From positions 1,116,001 through 1,180,000 of the forward strand of contig NZ_CP078089.1 in the NCBI RefSeq assembly GCF_022701195.1: a stretch of DNA of 64,000 bases. The letters run 5' to 3'. The position numbers and the translations under genes were made by a program. Shown in pieces: positions 17,329 to 26,482 of this stretch (within the stretch, counting starts at the first letter, position 1; each line of letters begins with the position of its first letter). This DNA comes from Allobaculum mucilyticum (GTDB lineage: Bacteria > Bacillota_I > Bacilli_A > Erysipelotrichales > Erysipelotrichaceae). The notes beneath the pieces are model-generated. The model was given only the letters and a program-made list of their open reading frames with translations. It was not told the origin of the DNA and did no database searches.

Positions 17329-19131
17329 ATGACTGCATCTTCTGCTCGGTCTTTTTTCGGACCTGAACAAGTCGCAGCTTTGCGTCATTCCAAAGCTGCT
17401 GTCTTCTGGAGAAAATACGGACAGCTCGTTCTGACGGCCCTCCTTTTTCTCTTTCTTCTGTTTTCCTGGATGGAAAACGTCATTCTGGCCGGTGAGGATT
17501 CCGGTCACTATGTGGCTGCTTTTGCGCTTTTTTTCAAATTTGGCCGCTATCTGATTTACCTGATGCTCGCTGTGGCTGTCGTACTCAACCTGATTTCCAG
17601 ACGGACGTACAACCTGTATCTGTTTCTGGCGATCGGACTGCTGAGCGTAATCGTTCTGATTGCTTCAAGAAACATGCCTCTTGCGATTCTGACGCTTTAC
17701 CTCTTTGCGTTTACGCCTCTTGGCTTTAAGCGCGGCGTGAAAGTGTATGTACTGGCTCTGTCGATGGTTCTGATCGGCGTTCTGTTCCTGTCTGCACTTG
17801 GCGTGTTCCCGAACATCAACATCGATCCGGCAAGAAACCGCTATGGACTGGGCTTTACCTGGGTATCGACCGCACCGGTTCTCTTTTTCTTTCTTCTGAT
17901 GTCGCTGATGAGCACACAGGCAAAGAAACTGAGCAGCATTACCCTGTGGTCTTTTGTACTGATTGATATCTGTCTGTTTCTGCTGACCGATACCAACTTC
18001 ACCTTCCTGGCGATCCTGATCCTGCTTCTTGTATTTGCGCTCTATCGCAACAGGCCGGATCTGTTCGCGTTCACGCATAAAAAATGGTTTGCGGTTGCTC
18101 TCATGCTTCTGCCGATCGTTCTGACGCTGATTGCTCTGCTCTGTTCCTTCTTCTATTCGGCAGACAATACAGTTCTCAACAGCCTCAACGGAATTTTCTC
18201 CGGCCGTTTTGCGAATGCGAAAGCTGCTATGGATGAATATGGCTTCAGCCTCTTCGGAAAGCCAATCGTATGGATGGGCAACTATGCCGGAAGCGTAGGC
18301 GAAAACAATTACATGTATGTCGACTGCTCTTACCTTAACTTTCTGCTCAACTACGGCATTCTCTACTGGGCGCTGGTCATGGGCGGCTGTGCACTGATGG
18401 TTCATCAGGCTTCAAAATCGCACAATACGCTGATGCTGATTCTGCTGTTCTTCCTGTTCTGCTTCTCGTTCTATGAAGTCCGCCTGCTTAACCCGATCTA
18501 CAACCCGTTCCTGCTGATTGCCAGCCATGAACTTGCTCTGCCAGAGGGATGGTTTACACAGGGTATTCTTCACCGTCCTGAACGAAAAGAAAAAACGGAT
18601 AACAGAACGGATCACAAAGCGGATGGAAAACCTTCCCGCTTTGCCGGTTTTCTGAATTCTCTCCATGCACCAAAAGCTGATAAAAAAGCGGCTTCGCCGG
18701 CTGTAGAAAAAGCACCTGAACTGGCTGCTGCGACAATTGTTGAAAGTGTTGAGCCGGACAATACCGACGAAGCCTTTGATCTGACATCCGCAAAAGCTGC
18801 TGCAAGAGAGATTGCTGAAGAAGAATCTGAGGCTGTTTCTGCTCTTAAAAAAGAAGAGGAGCGCACAAGCCTCGAGGAAGCCGCTGCGTTTCTGAGCGAA
18901 CCGGCTGTCAGCACCGAAACTGTTCTTGAAGATCTCTCCGCTTTATCCGCGCCCGCAGGAAAGACCAATCCTGCCGCAGGCGTTGACCGTGATGATTCTG
19001 CCCGCCACAATGAAGAGAGTCCCTTAGCATCGCAATCGAATCCGGACGAAAAAGACATCCGGAACTCGAACTCTGTAAATACAGAGACGGATCAGGGAAA
19101 GCCGGAAGGTGATTCCGGCAGGGAGGACTGA
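17329..19131 (+). CDS. Polytopic membrane protein, probable polysaccharide polymerase (Wzy-like)
   Basis: 600 residues. About ten hydrophobic segments fill residues 30-400 and include a large loop with SGRFANAKAAMDEYGFSLFGKP and VDCSYLNFLLNYGILYW, features seen in O-antigen/teichuronic-type polymerases. From about residue 410 the protein is a hydrophilic Ala/Glu/Ser/Asp-rich cytosolic tail of nearly 200 residues (APKADKKAASPAVEKAPE and onward), unusual for this class. AAAGGAG lies six bases before the ATG. The next gene starts three bases after the stop and all four downstream genes are coupled, so it likely polymerises repeat units made by the following transferases. Confidence 0.7.
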   Translation: MTASSARSFFGPEQVAALRHSKAAVFWRKYGQLVLTALLFLFLLFSWMENVILAGEDSGHYVAAFALFFKFGRYLIYLMLAVAVVLNLISRRTYNLYLFLAIGLLSVIVLIASRNMPLAILTLYLFAFTPLGFKRGVKVYVLALSMVLIGVLFLSALGVFPNINIDPARNRYGLGFTWVSTAPVLFFFLLMSLMSTQAKKLSSITLWSFVLIDICLFLLTDTNFTFLAILILLLVFALYRNRPDLFAFTHKKWFAVALMLLPIVLTLIALLCSFFYSADNTVLNSLNGIFSGRFANAKAAMDEYGFSLFGKPIVWMGNYAGSVGENNYMYVDCSYLNFLLNYGILYWALVMGGCALMVHQASKSHNTLMLILLFFLFCFSFYEVRLLNPIYNPFLLIASHELALPEGWFTQGILHRPERKEKTDNRTDHKADGKPSRFAGFLNSLHAPKADKKAASPAVEKAPELAAATIVESVEPDNTDEAFDLTSAKAAAREIAEEESEAVSALKKEEERTSLEEAAAFLSEPAVSTETVLEDLSALSAPAGKTNPAAGVDRDDSARHNEESPLASQSNPDEKDIRNSNSVNTETDQGKPEGDSGRED

Positions 19132-19134
19132 CTC

Positions 19135-20043
19135 ATGACAGAAGCCGTTTCTTCAAGTCCCTGTTCATCTACCGCAATTGTGGTGACGTATAACCGCAAA
19201 GCGCTGCTCGTTCAGTGCATCGAAGCTCTGCTCAAACAGACTGTTCCCTGCCGGATTCTGGTTGTCGACAATGCATCGACCGACAACACGCGTGAAGCGA
19301 TTGAATCCTATATCGAATCCGGTACGATTGAATATTTCCGCATGGAGAAAAACATCGGCGGCGCAGGAGGTTTCAACTTTGGCCTGAAAACTGCCGCAAA
19401 TGAAGGGTTCAAGTACCTGTGGGCAATGGACGATGACTGTCTGCCCACTCCTGATGCGCTTGAACAGCTTCTCTCTTTTGCAAAAGAGCATCCGGACTTT
19501 GGCTTTCTCAGCTCGAAAGTGCTCTGGACCGATGGTTCAATATGCCGGATGAATGAGCCAAAGCTGCTGGAGGGAAGCTTTAACGACGACAAACCTCGGC
19601 GCTGCCGTCAGGCTTCTTTCGTTTCCTTCTTTACCCAGACATCCACCCTGGAAAAACATGGTCTGCCGATCTCTGACTTTTTTATCTGGGGCGATGATGT
19701 TGAATACACCAGACGCATTTCTGCAATCGACCCGTCCTGGTATGTACCGGCAAGCGTGGTCGTTCACCATACGGCATCGAATACCGGATCCGATATTTCA
19801 AAAGACAGCCTGGAGCGGCTTGGCCGCTATCGCTTTGCTTATCGCAACGAAGTCTATATTGCCCGTGAGGAAGGTTTTTCCCGCCGCATGTACCAGCTGG
19901 CCAAAATTCTCTATCACACTGGCCGTGTCCTGTTTCTCTCTCCCGATCACAAAGGCGAGAGAATCCGCATGATCTGGTCATCATCGAAAGAAGGTCTGTC
20001 CTTCAGTCCGAAAAGGGAGGAATTCCATGCTCCGGGTCATTGA
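19135..20043 (+). CDS. Family 2 glycosyltransferase
   Basis: 302 residues, GT-A fold. TAIVVTYNRKALLVQCIEALLKQ and ILVVDNASTDNT form the nucleotide-sugar site, IGGAGGFNFG follows, and WAMDDDCLP carries the DxD-like metal motif. The pattern resembles rhamnosyl/galactofuranosyl transferases (GlfT-like), but the sugar cannot be told. It starts three bases after the polymerase gene and overlaps the next gene by 17 bases, so translation is coupled. It lacks membrane segments and is probably peripheral. Confidence 0.85.
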   Translation: MTEAVSSSPCSSTAIVVTYNRKALLVQCIEALLKQTVPCRILVVDNASTDNTREAIESYIESGTIEYFRMEKNIGGAGGFNFGLKTAANEGFKYLWAMDDDCLPTPDALEQLLSFAKEHPDFGFLSSKVLWTDGSICRMNEPKLLEGSFNDDKPRRCRQASFVSFFTQTSTLEKHGLPISDFFIWGDDVEYTRRISAIDPSWYVPASVVVHHTASNTGSDISKDSLERLGRYRFAYRNEVYIAREEGFSRRMYQLAKILYHTGRVLFLSPDHKGERIRMIWSSSKEGLSFSPKREEFHAPGH

Positions 20044-21154
20044 AGTCTTCCGTGAACCGATCGCCAACGGCGGTCAGGAAAGCTATCTGATGAATATGTA
20101 CCGCAACATCGACCGCACAAAAGTACAGCTTGATTTTTTCACGCCTTTTACGGTGGATAACCCCGCTCTCAAGGCAGAAATCGAATCGATGGGCGGTCAT
20201 GTCTACAGCGCCAATCATCCCTTTGGCGTCTCCAACAATAAGGTCTTCAAAGAAAGCCTTGAACAGTTCCTTTCCACGCATCACTACCCGATCGTGCACC
20301 TGCACTCGGGCAGTGCATATGCGCTGATGGAAGGATCACGTCTGGCCGCAAAAGCCGGCGTTCCGAATATTCTGGTTCACTCGCACTGCGGCGGGTTCAA
20401 GAACCTGAAATACCGGATCATCAAAACGATTTCCATTCCATGGATGCTCCGCTATCCGACCAAATATCTAGCCTGCTCCGATCTTGCAGCCGAGTGGAAA
20501 TTCCCCGCAAAAATCATCCGCTCGAAAAACTATACCGTTCTCAAAAATGCGGTCGACCTCGATGTCTTCCGTTATAACCCAGAGTGGAATCATGAGATTC
20601 GCCAGTCGCTTGGCATTGGCGAAGATACGCTGGTCGTCGGTCATGTCGGCCGGTTTTCTCTACAGAAAAACCATGCGTTTCTGATCGATATCTTTGAGCA
20701 GATTCATAAGCTGCACCCAGATTCTGTTCTGATGCTTGCCGGAAGCGGCGAGCTTGAAGATGAAATCCGAACAAAAGTTCACGAGAAGCATCTCGATGAT
20801 GCAGTGCTCTTTCTGGGAATCCGCAAAGACATCAACAAGCTGATGAATGCCATGAATGTCTTTGTTCTGCCCTCCTTTTTTGAAGGCCTGCCTGTAGTCG
20901 GCGTTGAAGCACAGTGCACGGGCCTTCGCGTAGTGACTTCAACAGCTGTTGCCAGAGAGCTGCCAATCGAAAACATGGCTCTTTATATTCCGCTGGAAGA
21001 TTCGCCTGAAACCTGGGCGAAGAAGATTCTTGAATTTGCGAAATACGAAAGACACGATACGTCCGAGCAGATCCGCAAAGCCGGCTATGAAGTCAAAGAA
21101 GCCGCCCGCAAGTTCCAGGATCTGTATCTCTCTCTTGAGGGGGATCATGCATGA
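20027..21154 (+). CDS. Family 4 (GT-B) glycosyltransferase
   Basis: 375 residues starting MLRVIEVFREPIANGGQES, where the GG loop binds the acceptor side. VGHVGRFSLQKNHAFLIDIF and the C-terminal PSFFEGLPVVGVEAQCTG with the conserved Glu pair are characteristic of the GT4 group in capsule and exopolysaccharide clusters. AAAGGGAGG lies within the end of the preceding gene. It overlaps the following gene by four bases. Donor and acceptor are unknown. Confidence 0.88.
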   Translation: MLRVIEVFREPIANGGQESYLMNMYRNIDRTKVQLDFFTPFTVDNPALKAEIESMGGHVYSANHPFGVSNNKVFKESLEQFLSTHHYPIVHLHSGSAYALMEGSRLAAKAGVPNILVHSHCGGFKNLKYRIIKTISIPWMLRYPTKYLACSDLAAEWKFPAKIIRSKNYTVLKNAVDLDVFRYNPEWNHEIRQSLGIGEDTLVVGHVGRFSLQKNHAFLIDIFEQIHKLHPDSVLMLAGSGELEDEIRTKVHEKHLDDAVLFLGIRKDINKLMNAMNVFVLPSFFEGLPVVGVEAQCTGLRVVTSTAVARELPIENMALYIPLEDSPETWAKKILEFAKYERHDTSEQIRKAGYEVKEAARKFQDLYLSLEGDHA

Positions 21155-21927
21155 AACTGACCAACTACATCATCACCCACAAGCCCTTTACGCCTCCTGC
21201 CGATCCGTCCTACGTTCCGCTTCAGGTCGGCTTTGGCGAAGACTTTGGCTTTCTGCGGGATAACACAAACGAAAACATCGCAGCGAAAAATGCGAACTGG
21301 TGCGAGCTGACCGGTATCTACTGGATCTGGAAAAACGACCAGACAAGCGACTATATCGGCATCTCTCATTACCGCCGCTATTTCGAAAAAAAAGGCGCAC
21401 CGATTTCCGGTGCGGATGCTCTTGCACTGCTTAAAGACTGCGATGTTCTGATTGCAGAATTTGAACCGTACCGCCAGAGCGTCTATGAGCAGTACGCGAT
21501 CGAATCCGGTTTTGCAAAAGACCTTGATACCGTACGGGATATCATCCAGGAAAAATATCCGCGGGATGTAAAAGCTTTTGATGCCGTTATGGCACAGGGC
21601 GGTCTGTCTCAGTACAACATGATGATCGCATCAAAAGAAATCTATGATGACTACTGTTCCTGGCTGTTTTCCATTCTCGAAGAAGCTGAACGGCGCATCG
21701 ATCTGACTGGCTATAACGATTATCAGAAGCGGATCTTCGGCTTCATCTCTGAGCGTCTGCTCAACGTCTATGTTCTGGCCAGACACTTGAACGTACGCCG
21801 TATGCCCATTCTGCAGACAGAAATGAGCACAAAAGACAGGATGCGTCTGTCGCTTCGCCGCCAGAAAAACCGTCTGCTCTTCTCTCTTTCCAACTCATCT
21901 TCTAATTCGCCCGGCTCCTCAGCATAA
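21151..21927 (+). CDS. DUF4422 family glycosyltransferase-like protein
   Basis: 258 residues. YIITHKPFTPP at the N-terminus, AAKNANWCELTGIYWIWKN and YIGISHYRRYF are diagnostic of DUF4422 proteins, which occur in capsule and exopolysaccharide loci and are thought to transfer sugars. It is the last gene of the four-gene cluster, and a terminator overlaps its stop region. The Arg/Ser-rich tail may contact membrane or partner. Confidence 0.82.
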   Translation: MKLTNYIITHKPFTPPADPSYVPLQVGFGEDFGFLRDNTNENIAAKNANWCELTGIYWIWKNDQTSDYIGISHYRRYFEKKGAPISGADALALLKDCDVLIAEFEPYRQSVYEQYAIESGFAKDLDTVRDIIQEKYPRDVKAFDAVMAQGGLSQYNMMIASKEIYDDYCSWLFSILEEAERRIDLTGYNDYQKRIFGFISERLLNVYVLARHLNVRRMPILQTEMSTKDRMRLSLRRQKNRLLFSLSNSSSNSPGSSA

Positions 21928-21948
21928 GCTGTCTGCCGGGCTTTTTTT
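21909..21948 (+). terminator. Terminator of the polysaccharide operon
   Basis: GCCCGGC (21909-21915, inside the last codons) pairs with GCCGGGC (21935-21941) and is followed by seven T. Confidence 0.85.
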
Positions 21949-21956
21949 CAGACAGA

Positions 21957-21994
21957 AAAGCCGTCTTGCTCCTGTTTTGGGAGAATACGGCTTT
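21957..21994 (-). terminator. Terminator of the FIVAR protein gene
   Basis: On the minus strand AAAGCCGT pairs with ACGGCTTT, followed by TTCTG. It lies 60 bases after the stop at 22055 and backs onto the polysaccharide terminator. Confidence 0.6.
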
Positions 21995-22054
21995 CGTATG
22001 CAGAACGTTCTGTTATTCGATTAAATACGATCTGTTCTGGCTTCCTGCAAAGAC

Positions 22055-23077
22055 TTATGGAAGCGGGTTGATTTGGGGATCAACGCTCAGACGGACCGCA
22101 AGCCATGCCTGGTTGAGTGCAGAAGCTGCTGCGTCGATTTCATCCTGGGTATGATCGGCAGTTTCTTTTGTATCCAGAATATCCTGGGCCGCTTCGAGTT
22201 TATCGCTCAGGGCTGTCCAAGCATCGTTAGCCTGGAAATTTGCGGCTTCTGCCCCTTTGACATCATCGCAGGCAGTCTGCAGAAGCGAGTAATCGAGTTC
22301 AGGTTCAACGACAGGCTGAACCGGGTTGTCATCGGCTGAAATCCACAGAGCAGCATCGCTGACAGTCAGACCGTTCAGGTCAGCAGCTGTTTTTGCGCCG
22401 GTGAAGAGTTTGACCGACTTGAAGAGATACGTCGAATCACGGCCGGTTTCAGCGCATCCGCCAAGTGTCAGAGCATAGTTTGAAAGTGTAAGACCGTTAT
22501 CCGGATTGGCAATGGCCTGCACCTGTTTTTCGCCGCCATCGAGGATGTAGAACAGCTGTTTGTTTGTGCTGTCATATCCGGCAATTACGGTATGTTTCTT
22601 TCCCTGATATTCACTGGTATTCTGGACGACATTCAGGTTTGTCCAGGCGCCGCTGTTATGACCGACGACCTGCGAGGTTGTTCCGTTCGTGTTATCCATG
22701 TACTGATAGTCGCGCAGAGTGAATCCGTGGTCGCCGTTGGCAACAATCTGCTGGTATTCCTGACGATCTCCTGCCGGGACTTTGTAGACCACTTCAAATG
22801 TGAACGACTGATTGCCTGCAAGCAGATTTTTCACGGTGTTTTCTGCCGATGGATTATCGATTGCAGCATACCCTTTGAAATATTTTCCATCTCCGGCAAC
22901 ACTTTCAACGCTCATCGTATCGCCCATCGAAAACCAGGTGTCTCTGGAATGGTCATAAAGCGTGGTGGTCGACTGTTCAGGCGCTGTTTCATCCTGCATA
23001 AGTGCAGGTTCAGCCGCAAGAACGGAAGCAGGAGTCACAAATCCTGTCAGCAGCGAAAAAGACAGGAAAGCCGACAT
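22055..23077 (-). CDS. Secreted LamG-like / FIVAR-domain protein, start probably frameshifted
   Basis: 340 residues in the open frame: a hydrophobic export signal ending at VLAAEP; a concanavalin/LamG-like beta region (SRDTWFSMGDTMSVESV to YLFKSVKLFTGA); and a C-terminal FIVAR helix bundle (LLQTACDDVKGAEAANFQ to ALNQAWLAVRL). Such modules occur in secreted glycan-binding proteins and sialidases. No sortase motif or membrane anchor follows, so release to the medium is likely. The frame's first ATG (23077) has no ribosome site and the signal lacks basic residues. An ATG at 23093 with AGGTTTGAG upstream encodes MK and then goes out of frame at AAAA. Two more A would give a normal signal, MKKHTAMSAFLS. 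A real deletion or an indel error is possible. Confidence 0.65.
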   Translation of the reverse strand: MSAFLSFSLLTGFVTPASVLAAEPALMQDETAPEQSTTTLYDHSRDTWFSMGDTMSVESVAGDGKYFKGYAAIDNPSAENTVKNLLAGNQSFTFEVVYKVPAGDRQEYQQIVANGDHGFTLRDYQYMDNTNGTTSQVVGHNSGAWTNLNVVQNTSEYQGKKHTVIAGYDSTNKQLFYILDGGEKQVQAIANPDNGLTLSNYALTLGGCAETGRDSTYLFKSVKLFTGAKTAADLNGLTVSDAALWISADDNPVQPVVEPELDYSLLQTACDDVKGAEAANFQANDAWTALSDKLEAAQDILDTKETADHTQDEIDAAASALNQAWLAVRLSVDPQINPLP

Positions 23078-23093
23078 TGCAGTATGTTTTCAT

Positions 23094-23680
23094 AATCTCA
23101 AACCTCTCTTTGCCTGTTTCTCAATTGCCTGATTCTCTTCAGACAAAGATCACATCGTATAAGCAGCAAACAGAGTAAAGGCGGAAAGCTGAATCCGAAA
23201 TCCCTCTGCCTCTTTTTTGCCCGAATGAGACAAAGAGCGGACTGTCTTCCTGTCCTTACACAGCTCCACTATCGCCGGCTGGCCTGTTTTCATTCAGCAC
23301 TCATCGCCCGATCGAATGCTGAAGAATCTGCCATCCTCTGGAAATGGTCTGTCTCTGCGCTTGTGAGCAGACTGATTCTGCCAGAAGAGACACAGGAAAC
23401 ATTGATGCTTCAATCATAGCAATCAGAATTACCGCGATCGGATGTTTTTTTGATGCATAGTGTCGAATGAAACGCATTGACTTATTTGTAAATTGAATAC
23501 GTTTGTCGAATTGTCCAACTCGGACATTAAATTCGCCGAAAAACTGCCGAAAATCATACATTGTTTCATTTTCCATCGATTCTATTAAAATACGATATCA
23601 AAATTCGAATAATTAATGCGTCATTATGAATGCTTTTTATCTGATTTTCGCACCGCTTTCATTTCTCTGTATAAGCGCAG
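23094..23680. other. Intergenic region, AT-rich in part
   Basis: Contains the upstream region of the FIVAR gene and, at 23440-23630, AT-rich sequence with several TATAA-like words. I find no ORF with a ribosome site and no RNA structure. Confidence 0.4.
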
Positions 23681-23737
23681 AAAAAGAGCGCCGGGATCAG
23701 ACGGTCTTCTTCCGTCCGATCCTGGCGCACGTTTTTT
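23681..23737. terminator. Bidirectional terminator between the M20 gene and the intergenic region
   Basis: A long stem (23688-23728, GCGCC-GGATC with GATCC-GGCGC and two wobbles) has AAAAA on its left and GTTTTTT on its right, so it works in both directions. It most likely ends the M20 amidohydrolase transcript on the minus strand. Confidence 0.8.
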
Positions 23738-23769
23738 CTAGTGTCTGTTCTTCAGAAATTTCCCGTCTT

Positions 23770-24924
23770 TCAGAATTTCATCCGGGCAATTTTCTCAAAA
23801 AGATCTGCACCACTAAGCAGCAGATCTTCTTCAAAGTCAAAATGCGAATCGTGCAGTTCAATGCCGGTACCTGTTCCTAAAAAGAAGAACACGCCGGGAA
23901 CTGCGCGCTGATAGGCCGCAAAATCTTCCGAAATCATGACCGGCTTCTCCAGACGCTCAATACCCGGAATCGCTGCCTCAATCTTTTCATACAGTTCCTG
24001 ATCATTCAGTACTGCCGGATAGCCGGAAGAATAGGTCACAGTAATCTGTGCCCCGCTCTGCTCTTCAAGCGATTTGCGGATCTGTTCGATTCCCTCCTGC
24101 AGTTCATCAAAGTATTCGTCTTCAAAAGCACGAAGCGTGCCTTCCAGATGGCAGGTATCAGCAACCACATTCATTGCCCTGCCTGCCTGAAAGATGCCAA
24201 AGCGCAGCAGACGGTAAACATCATCGGGAAGAGAAGCTTCCAGTGCATAGGCCTGCTGAACAAACCGTGTCGCGATTTCAAGTGCATCGATGCCTTCCTG
24301 ATAGCGGGCAGCATGGGCTGCTTTGCCTTTGATGTCCACATAGATCTCGCTGGCTTTGGACATCAGCGGACCCGGACGGGAAGTAACTGTTCCCTTTTTA
24401 GCATGCGGCCAGAGATGGAGACCGAATACCGCCTGAACGTTTTTCTCTTCAAACAGACCGGTATCGAGAATTGGCTGTGCTCCGCCTGGCGTTTCTTCGC
24501 CCGGCTGAAAGATCAGCAGGACGTTGTGATCAAGCGTTCGGTAAAACGAATTGAGACGGTGTGCAAGCAGAAGCAGACTGCTCATATGGCCGTCATGACC
24601 GCAGGCATGCATGCGGCCTGGATGTTTTGAAGCAAATTCGACACCGGTCTTTTCATCGACCGGCAGGCCATCCATATCCGAGCGAAAGGCAATCGTCGTA
24701 TCCTTTCCGGCATCAAAAAACGCAGCGACAGAATAATCAATGGGCTGCGTAATCGTGCAGTAGAGCCCTTCAAGCTGGCTGAGGATGTAATCACAGGTAC
24801 GGGGTACATCAAGGGCGACTTCCGGAATCTGATGAAGCGTCCGACGCCACTCAATGACCTGTTCGAGTTCAGGATTCTGCCCGGCCAGAGAAGCCGGCGA
24901 ACCTTCTGTATTGTTTTTAGGCAT
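23770..24924 (-). CDS. M20 family amidohydrolase (N-acyl-amino-acid / N-acetyl-diaminopimelate type)
   Basis: About 384 residues. RSDMDGLPVDEKTG and MHACGHDGHMSSLL contain the metal-binding Asp/Cys/His of HipO/AmaA-type M20 hydrolases; FQPGEETPGGA has the catalytic Glu pair, GLHLWPHAKKG follows, and MISEDFAAYQ has the late Glu. Bacillota DapL (N-acetyl-LL-diaminopimelate deacetylase) belongs to this group, and the gene lies divergently next to lysA and near dapF, so a diaminopimelate role is plausible; a general N-acyl-amino-acid deacylase is the alternative. The proposed start MPKNN has no ribosome site; TATACAAT lies only about 10 bases upstream, so a leaderless message is possible. A TTG-initiated form 20 residues longer also exists. 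Confidence 0.78.
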   Translation of the reverse strand: MPKNNTEGSPASLAGQNPELEQVIEWRRTLHQIPEVALDVPRTCDYILSQLEGLYCTITQPIDYSVAAFFDAGKDTTIAFRSDMDGLPVDEKTGVEFASKHPGRMHACGHDGHMSSLLLLAHRLNSFYRTLDHNVLLIFQPGEETPGGAQPILDTGLFEEKNVQAVFGLHLWPHAKKGTVTSRPGPLMSKASEIYVDIKGKAAHAARYQEGIDALEIATRFVQQAYALEASLPDDVYRLLRFGIFQAGRAMNVVADTCHLEGTLRAFEDEYFDELQEGIEQIRKSLEEQSGAQITVTYSSGYPAVLNDQELYEKIEAAIPGIERLEKPVMISEDFAAYQRAVPGVFFFLGTGTGIELHDSHFDFEEDLLLSGADLFEKIARMKF

Positions 24925-25037
24925 GAGACTATTGTATAAATTCCCGCTGAAATTGCGAAAAATGGAACAGATCCGAATCAGCAATGTAGTGAAAGAGAAC
25001 AGAATTCGCTAAACTTACGACATTCAGAAATAAAGCG

Positions 25038-25063
25038 CTCAACTGCAGCAGACTGCAGTTGAG
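25038..25063. repeat. Perfect 11-bp inverted repeat before lysA
   Basis: CTCAACTGCAG and CTGCAGTTGAG flank a CAGA loop, ending 17 bases before the lysA start. There is no T-run, so it is not a terminator. It could be an operator or a structured leader that affects lysA translation. Confidence 0.6.
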
Positions 25064-25080
25064 TCTGGAGAATGAGGACT

Positions 25081-26385
25081 ATGAAAGAAAATGTATTTGG
25101 ATCTCTGATCATGCAGGACGGCGATGCAGCCATCTCCGGCGTATCCGTCCGTGCATTAGCCGACCAGTACGGCACACCTCTGTATATCTATGATGAAAAC
25201 ACGCTCACTTCGACCATGGACGCCTACATGGATGAGTTCCGCAGCGATGAATTTGAAACCCGTGTTGTCTACGCCACAAAAGCATTCAACTGCAAAGCCA
25301 TGCTGAAACTGTGCGATGCGCACGGTCTGTACTGCGATGCGGTATCTCTTGGTGAAATCTATACCGCAAAACGCGCAGGCATCGATCTTTCGAAAATCTA
25401 CTTCCACGGCAATAACAAGACCGCTTTCGAGCTGAACAGAGCCTTTGAATACGGCGTTGGAACGATCATTGTCGACTCGAAAGAAGAAGCGGAAAAGCTC
25501 GTTTCCGTTGCCAAAGATCATCCTGAGACATCCATGCGCACGCTGATCCGCGTCAACCCGCTCATTGAAGCCCATACCCATAAACATATCCAGACCGCTG
25601 CGCCGGATTCCAAGTTCGGCATCCCGATCATGATGAAAGAGCGTCTGCTTGAAACCATTGCGATCCTCCAGTCGGCTGACAATATCCATTTTGCGGGTCT
25701 GCACTGCCACATCGGCTCGCAGCTGTTCGAGCTTGAACCCTATATCAAAGCCGTTGAAGAACTCGCTGATCTTGCTTTAGATCTCGAATCGAGCCTCAGT
25801 TCGTCTATTGAAGAAATCGACCTTGGCGGCGGCTTTGGTGTCTGGTACACCGATGCCGATACGCCAAACCCGATTGCTCTGACCTGCAAAACCATCCTGG
25901 ATGCCTGCAATACCGTCTTTAAAGAAAAAGGCATCACACCGAAAATCGTCACCATCGAACCGGGACGTTCCATCGTTGCGGAAGCCGGCTATCTGCTCTA
26001 TACCGTCACGATGATCAAGCAGAGTCTCAAAGACAAGTTCTACTTTGTAGATGGCGGCATGTCTGACCTCATCCGTCCGGCTCTCTATCAGGCCGAATAC
26101 ACCGCTGATCTGATCGGAGATTCCGCAAATGAAGAAAAAGAACTCGTCACAATCGGCGGCAAATGCTGCGAAAGCGGCGATATCGTCATCCGTGATATCA
26201 TGCTTCCGCCTGCTAAAGAAGGCGACCTGCTTCTGATCTACTCCGCTGGTGCCTACGGCTACGCGATGGCCTCCAACTACAACAAGCAGCCACTACCAGG
26301 CGTCGTGTTCGTCAAAGACGGTCAGACCCGTCTTGTGATCCGTCCGCAGACACTCGATGAAATGATCGAGCGCGAATGCGACTGA
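25081..26385 (+). CDS. lysA: Diaminopimelate decarboxylase
   Basis: 434 residues, PLP-dependent fold III. It converts meso-diaminopimelate to lysine. YATKAFNCKAML carries the PLP lysine, CHIGSQ and DLGGGFGVWY hold the phosphate-binding region, EPGRSIVAEAGYLLY is the glycine-rich loop, and GKCCESGDI with YGYAMASNYN gives the substrate-side Cys and Tyr. The ATG at 25081 (GAGG four bases upstream) is marginally preferred; an in-frame ATG at 25072 with GGAG two bases upstream is the alternative. A short spacer with a hairpin separates it from dapF. Confidence 0.95.
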   Translation: MKENVFGSLIMQDGDAAISGVSVRALADQYGTPLYIYDENTLTSTMDAYMDEFRSDEFETRVVYATKAFNCKAMLKLCDAHGLYCDAVSLGEIYTAKRAGIDLSKIYFHGNNKTAFELNRAFEYGVGTIIVDSKEEAEKLVSVAKDHPETSMRTLIRVNPLIEAHTHKHIQTAAPDSKFGIPIMMKERLLETIAILQSADNIHFAGLHCHIGSQLFELEPYIKAVEELADLALDLESSLSSSIEEIDLGGGFGVWYTDADTPNPIALTCKTILDACNTVFKEKGITPKIVTIEPGRSIVAEAGYLLYTVTMIKQSLKDKFYFVDGGMSDLIRPALYQAEYTADLIGDSANEEKELVTIGGKCCESGDIVIRDIMLPPAKEGDLLLIYSAGAYGYAMASNYNKQPLPGVVFVKDGQTRLVIRPQTLDEMIERECD

Positions 26386-26427
26386 TGGACGATCAGCATT
26401 CACCTGCAATTCTCAATCCGTTTTTCT

Positions 26428-26450
26428 CCCGAAAGCATCCAGCTTTCGGG
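26428..26450 (+). terminator. Hairpin between lysA and dapF, weak terminator
   Basis: CCCGAAAGC pairs with GCTTTCGGG around ATCCA. The following TTCCTGCTTTT is a broken T-run, so it may only reduce read-through into dapF or stabilise the 3' end. Confidence 0.5.
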
Positions 26451-26482
26451 TTCCTGCTTTTAGATGCTATGGAGGCAAATAC

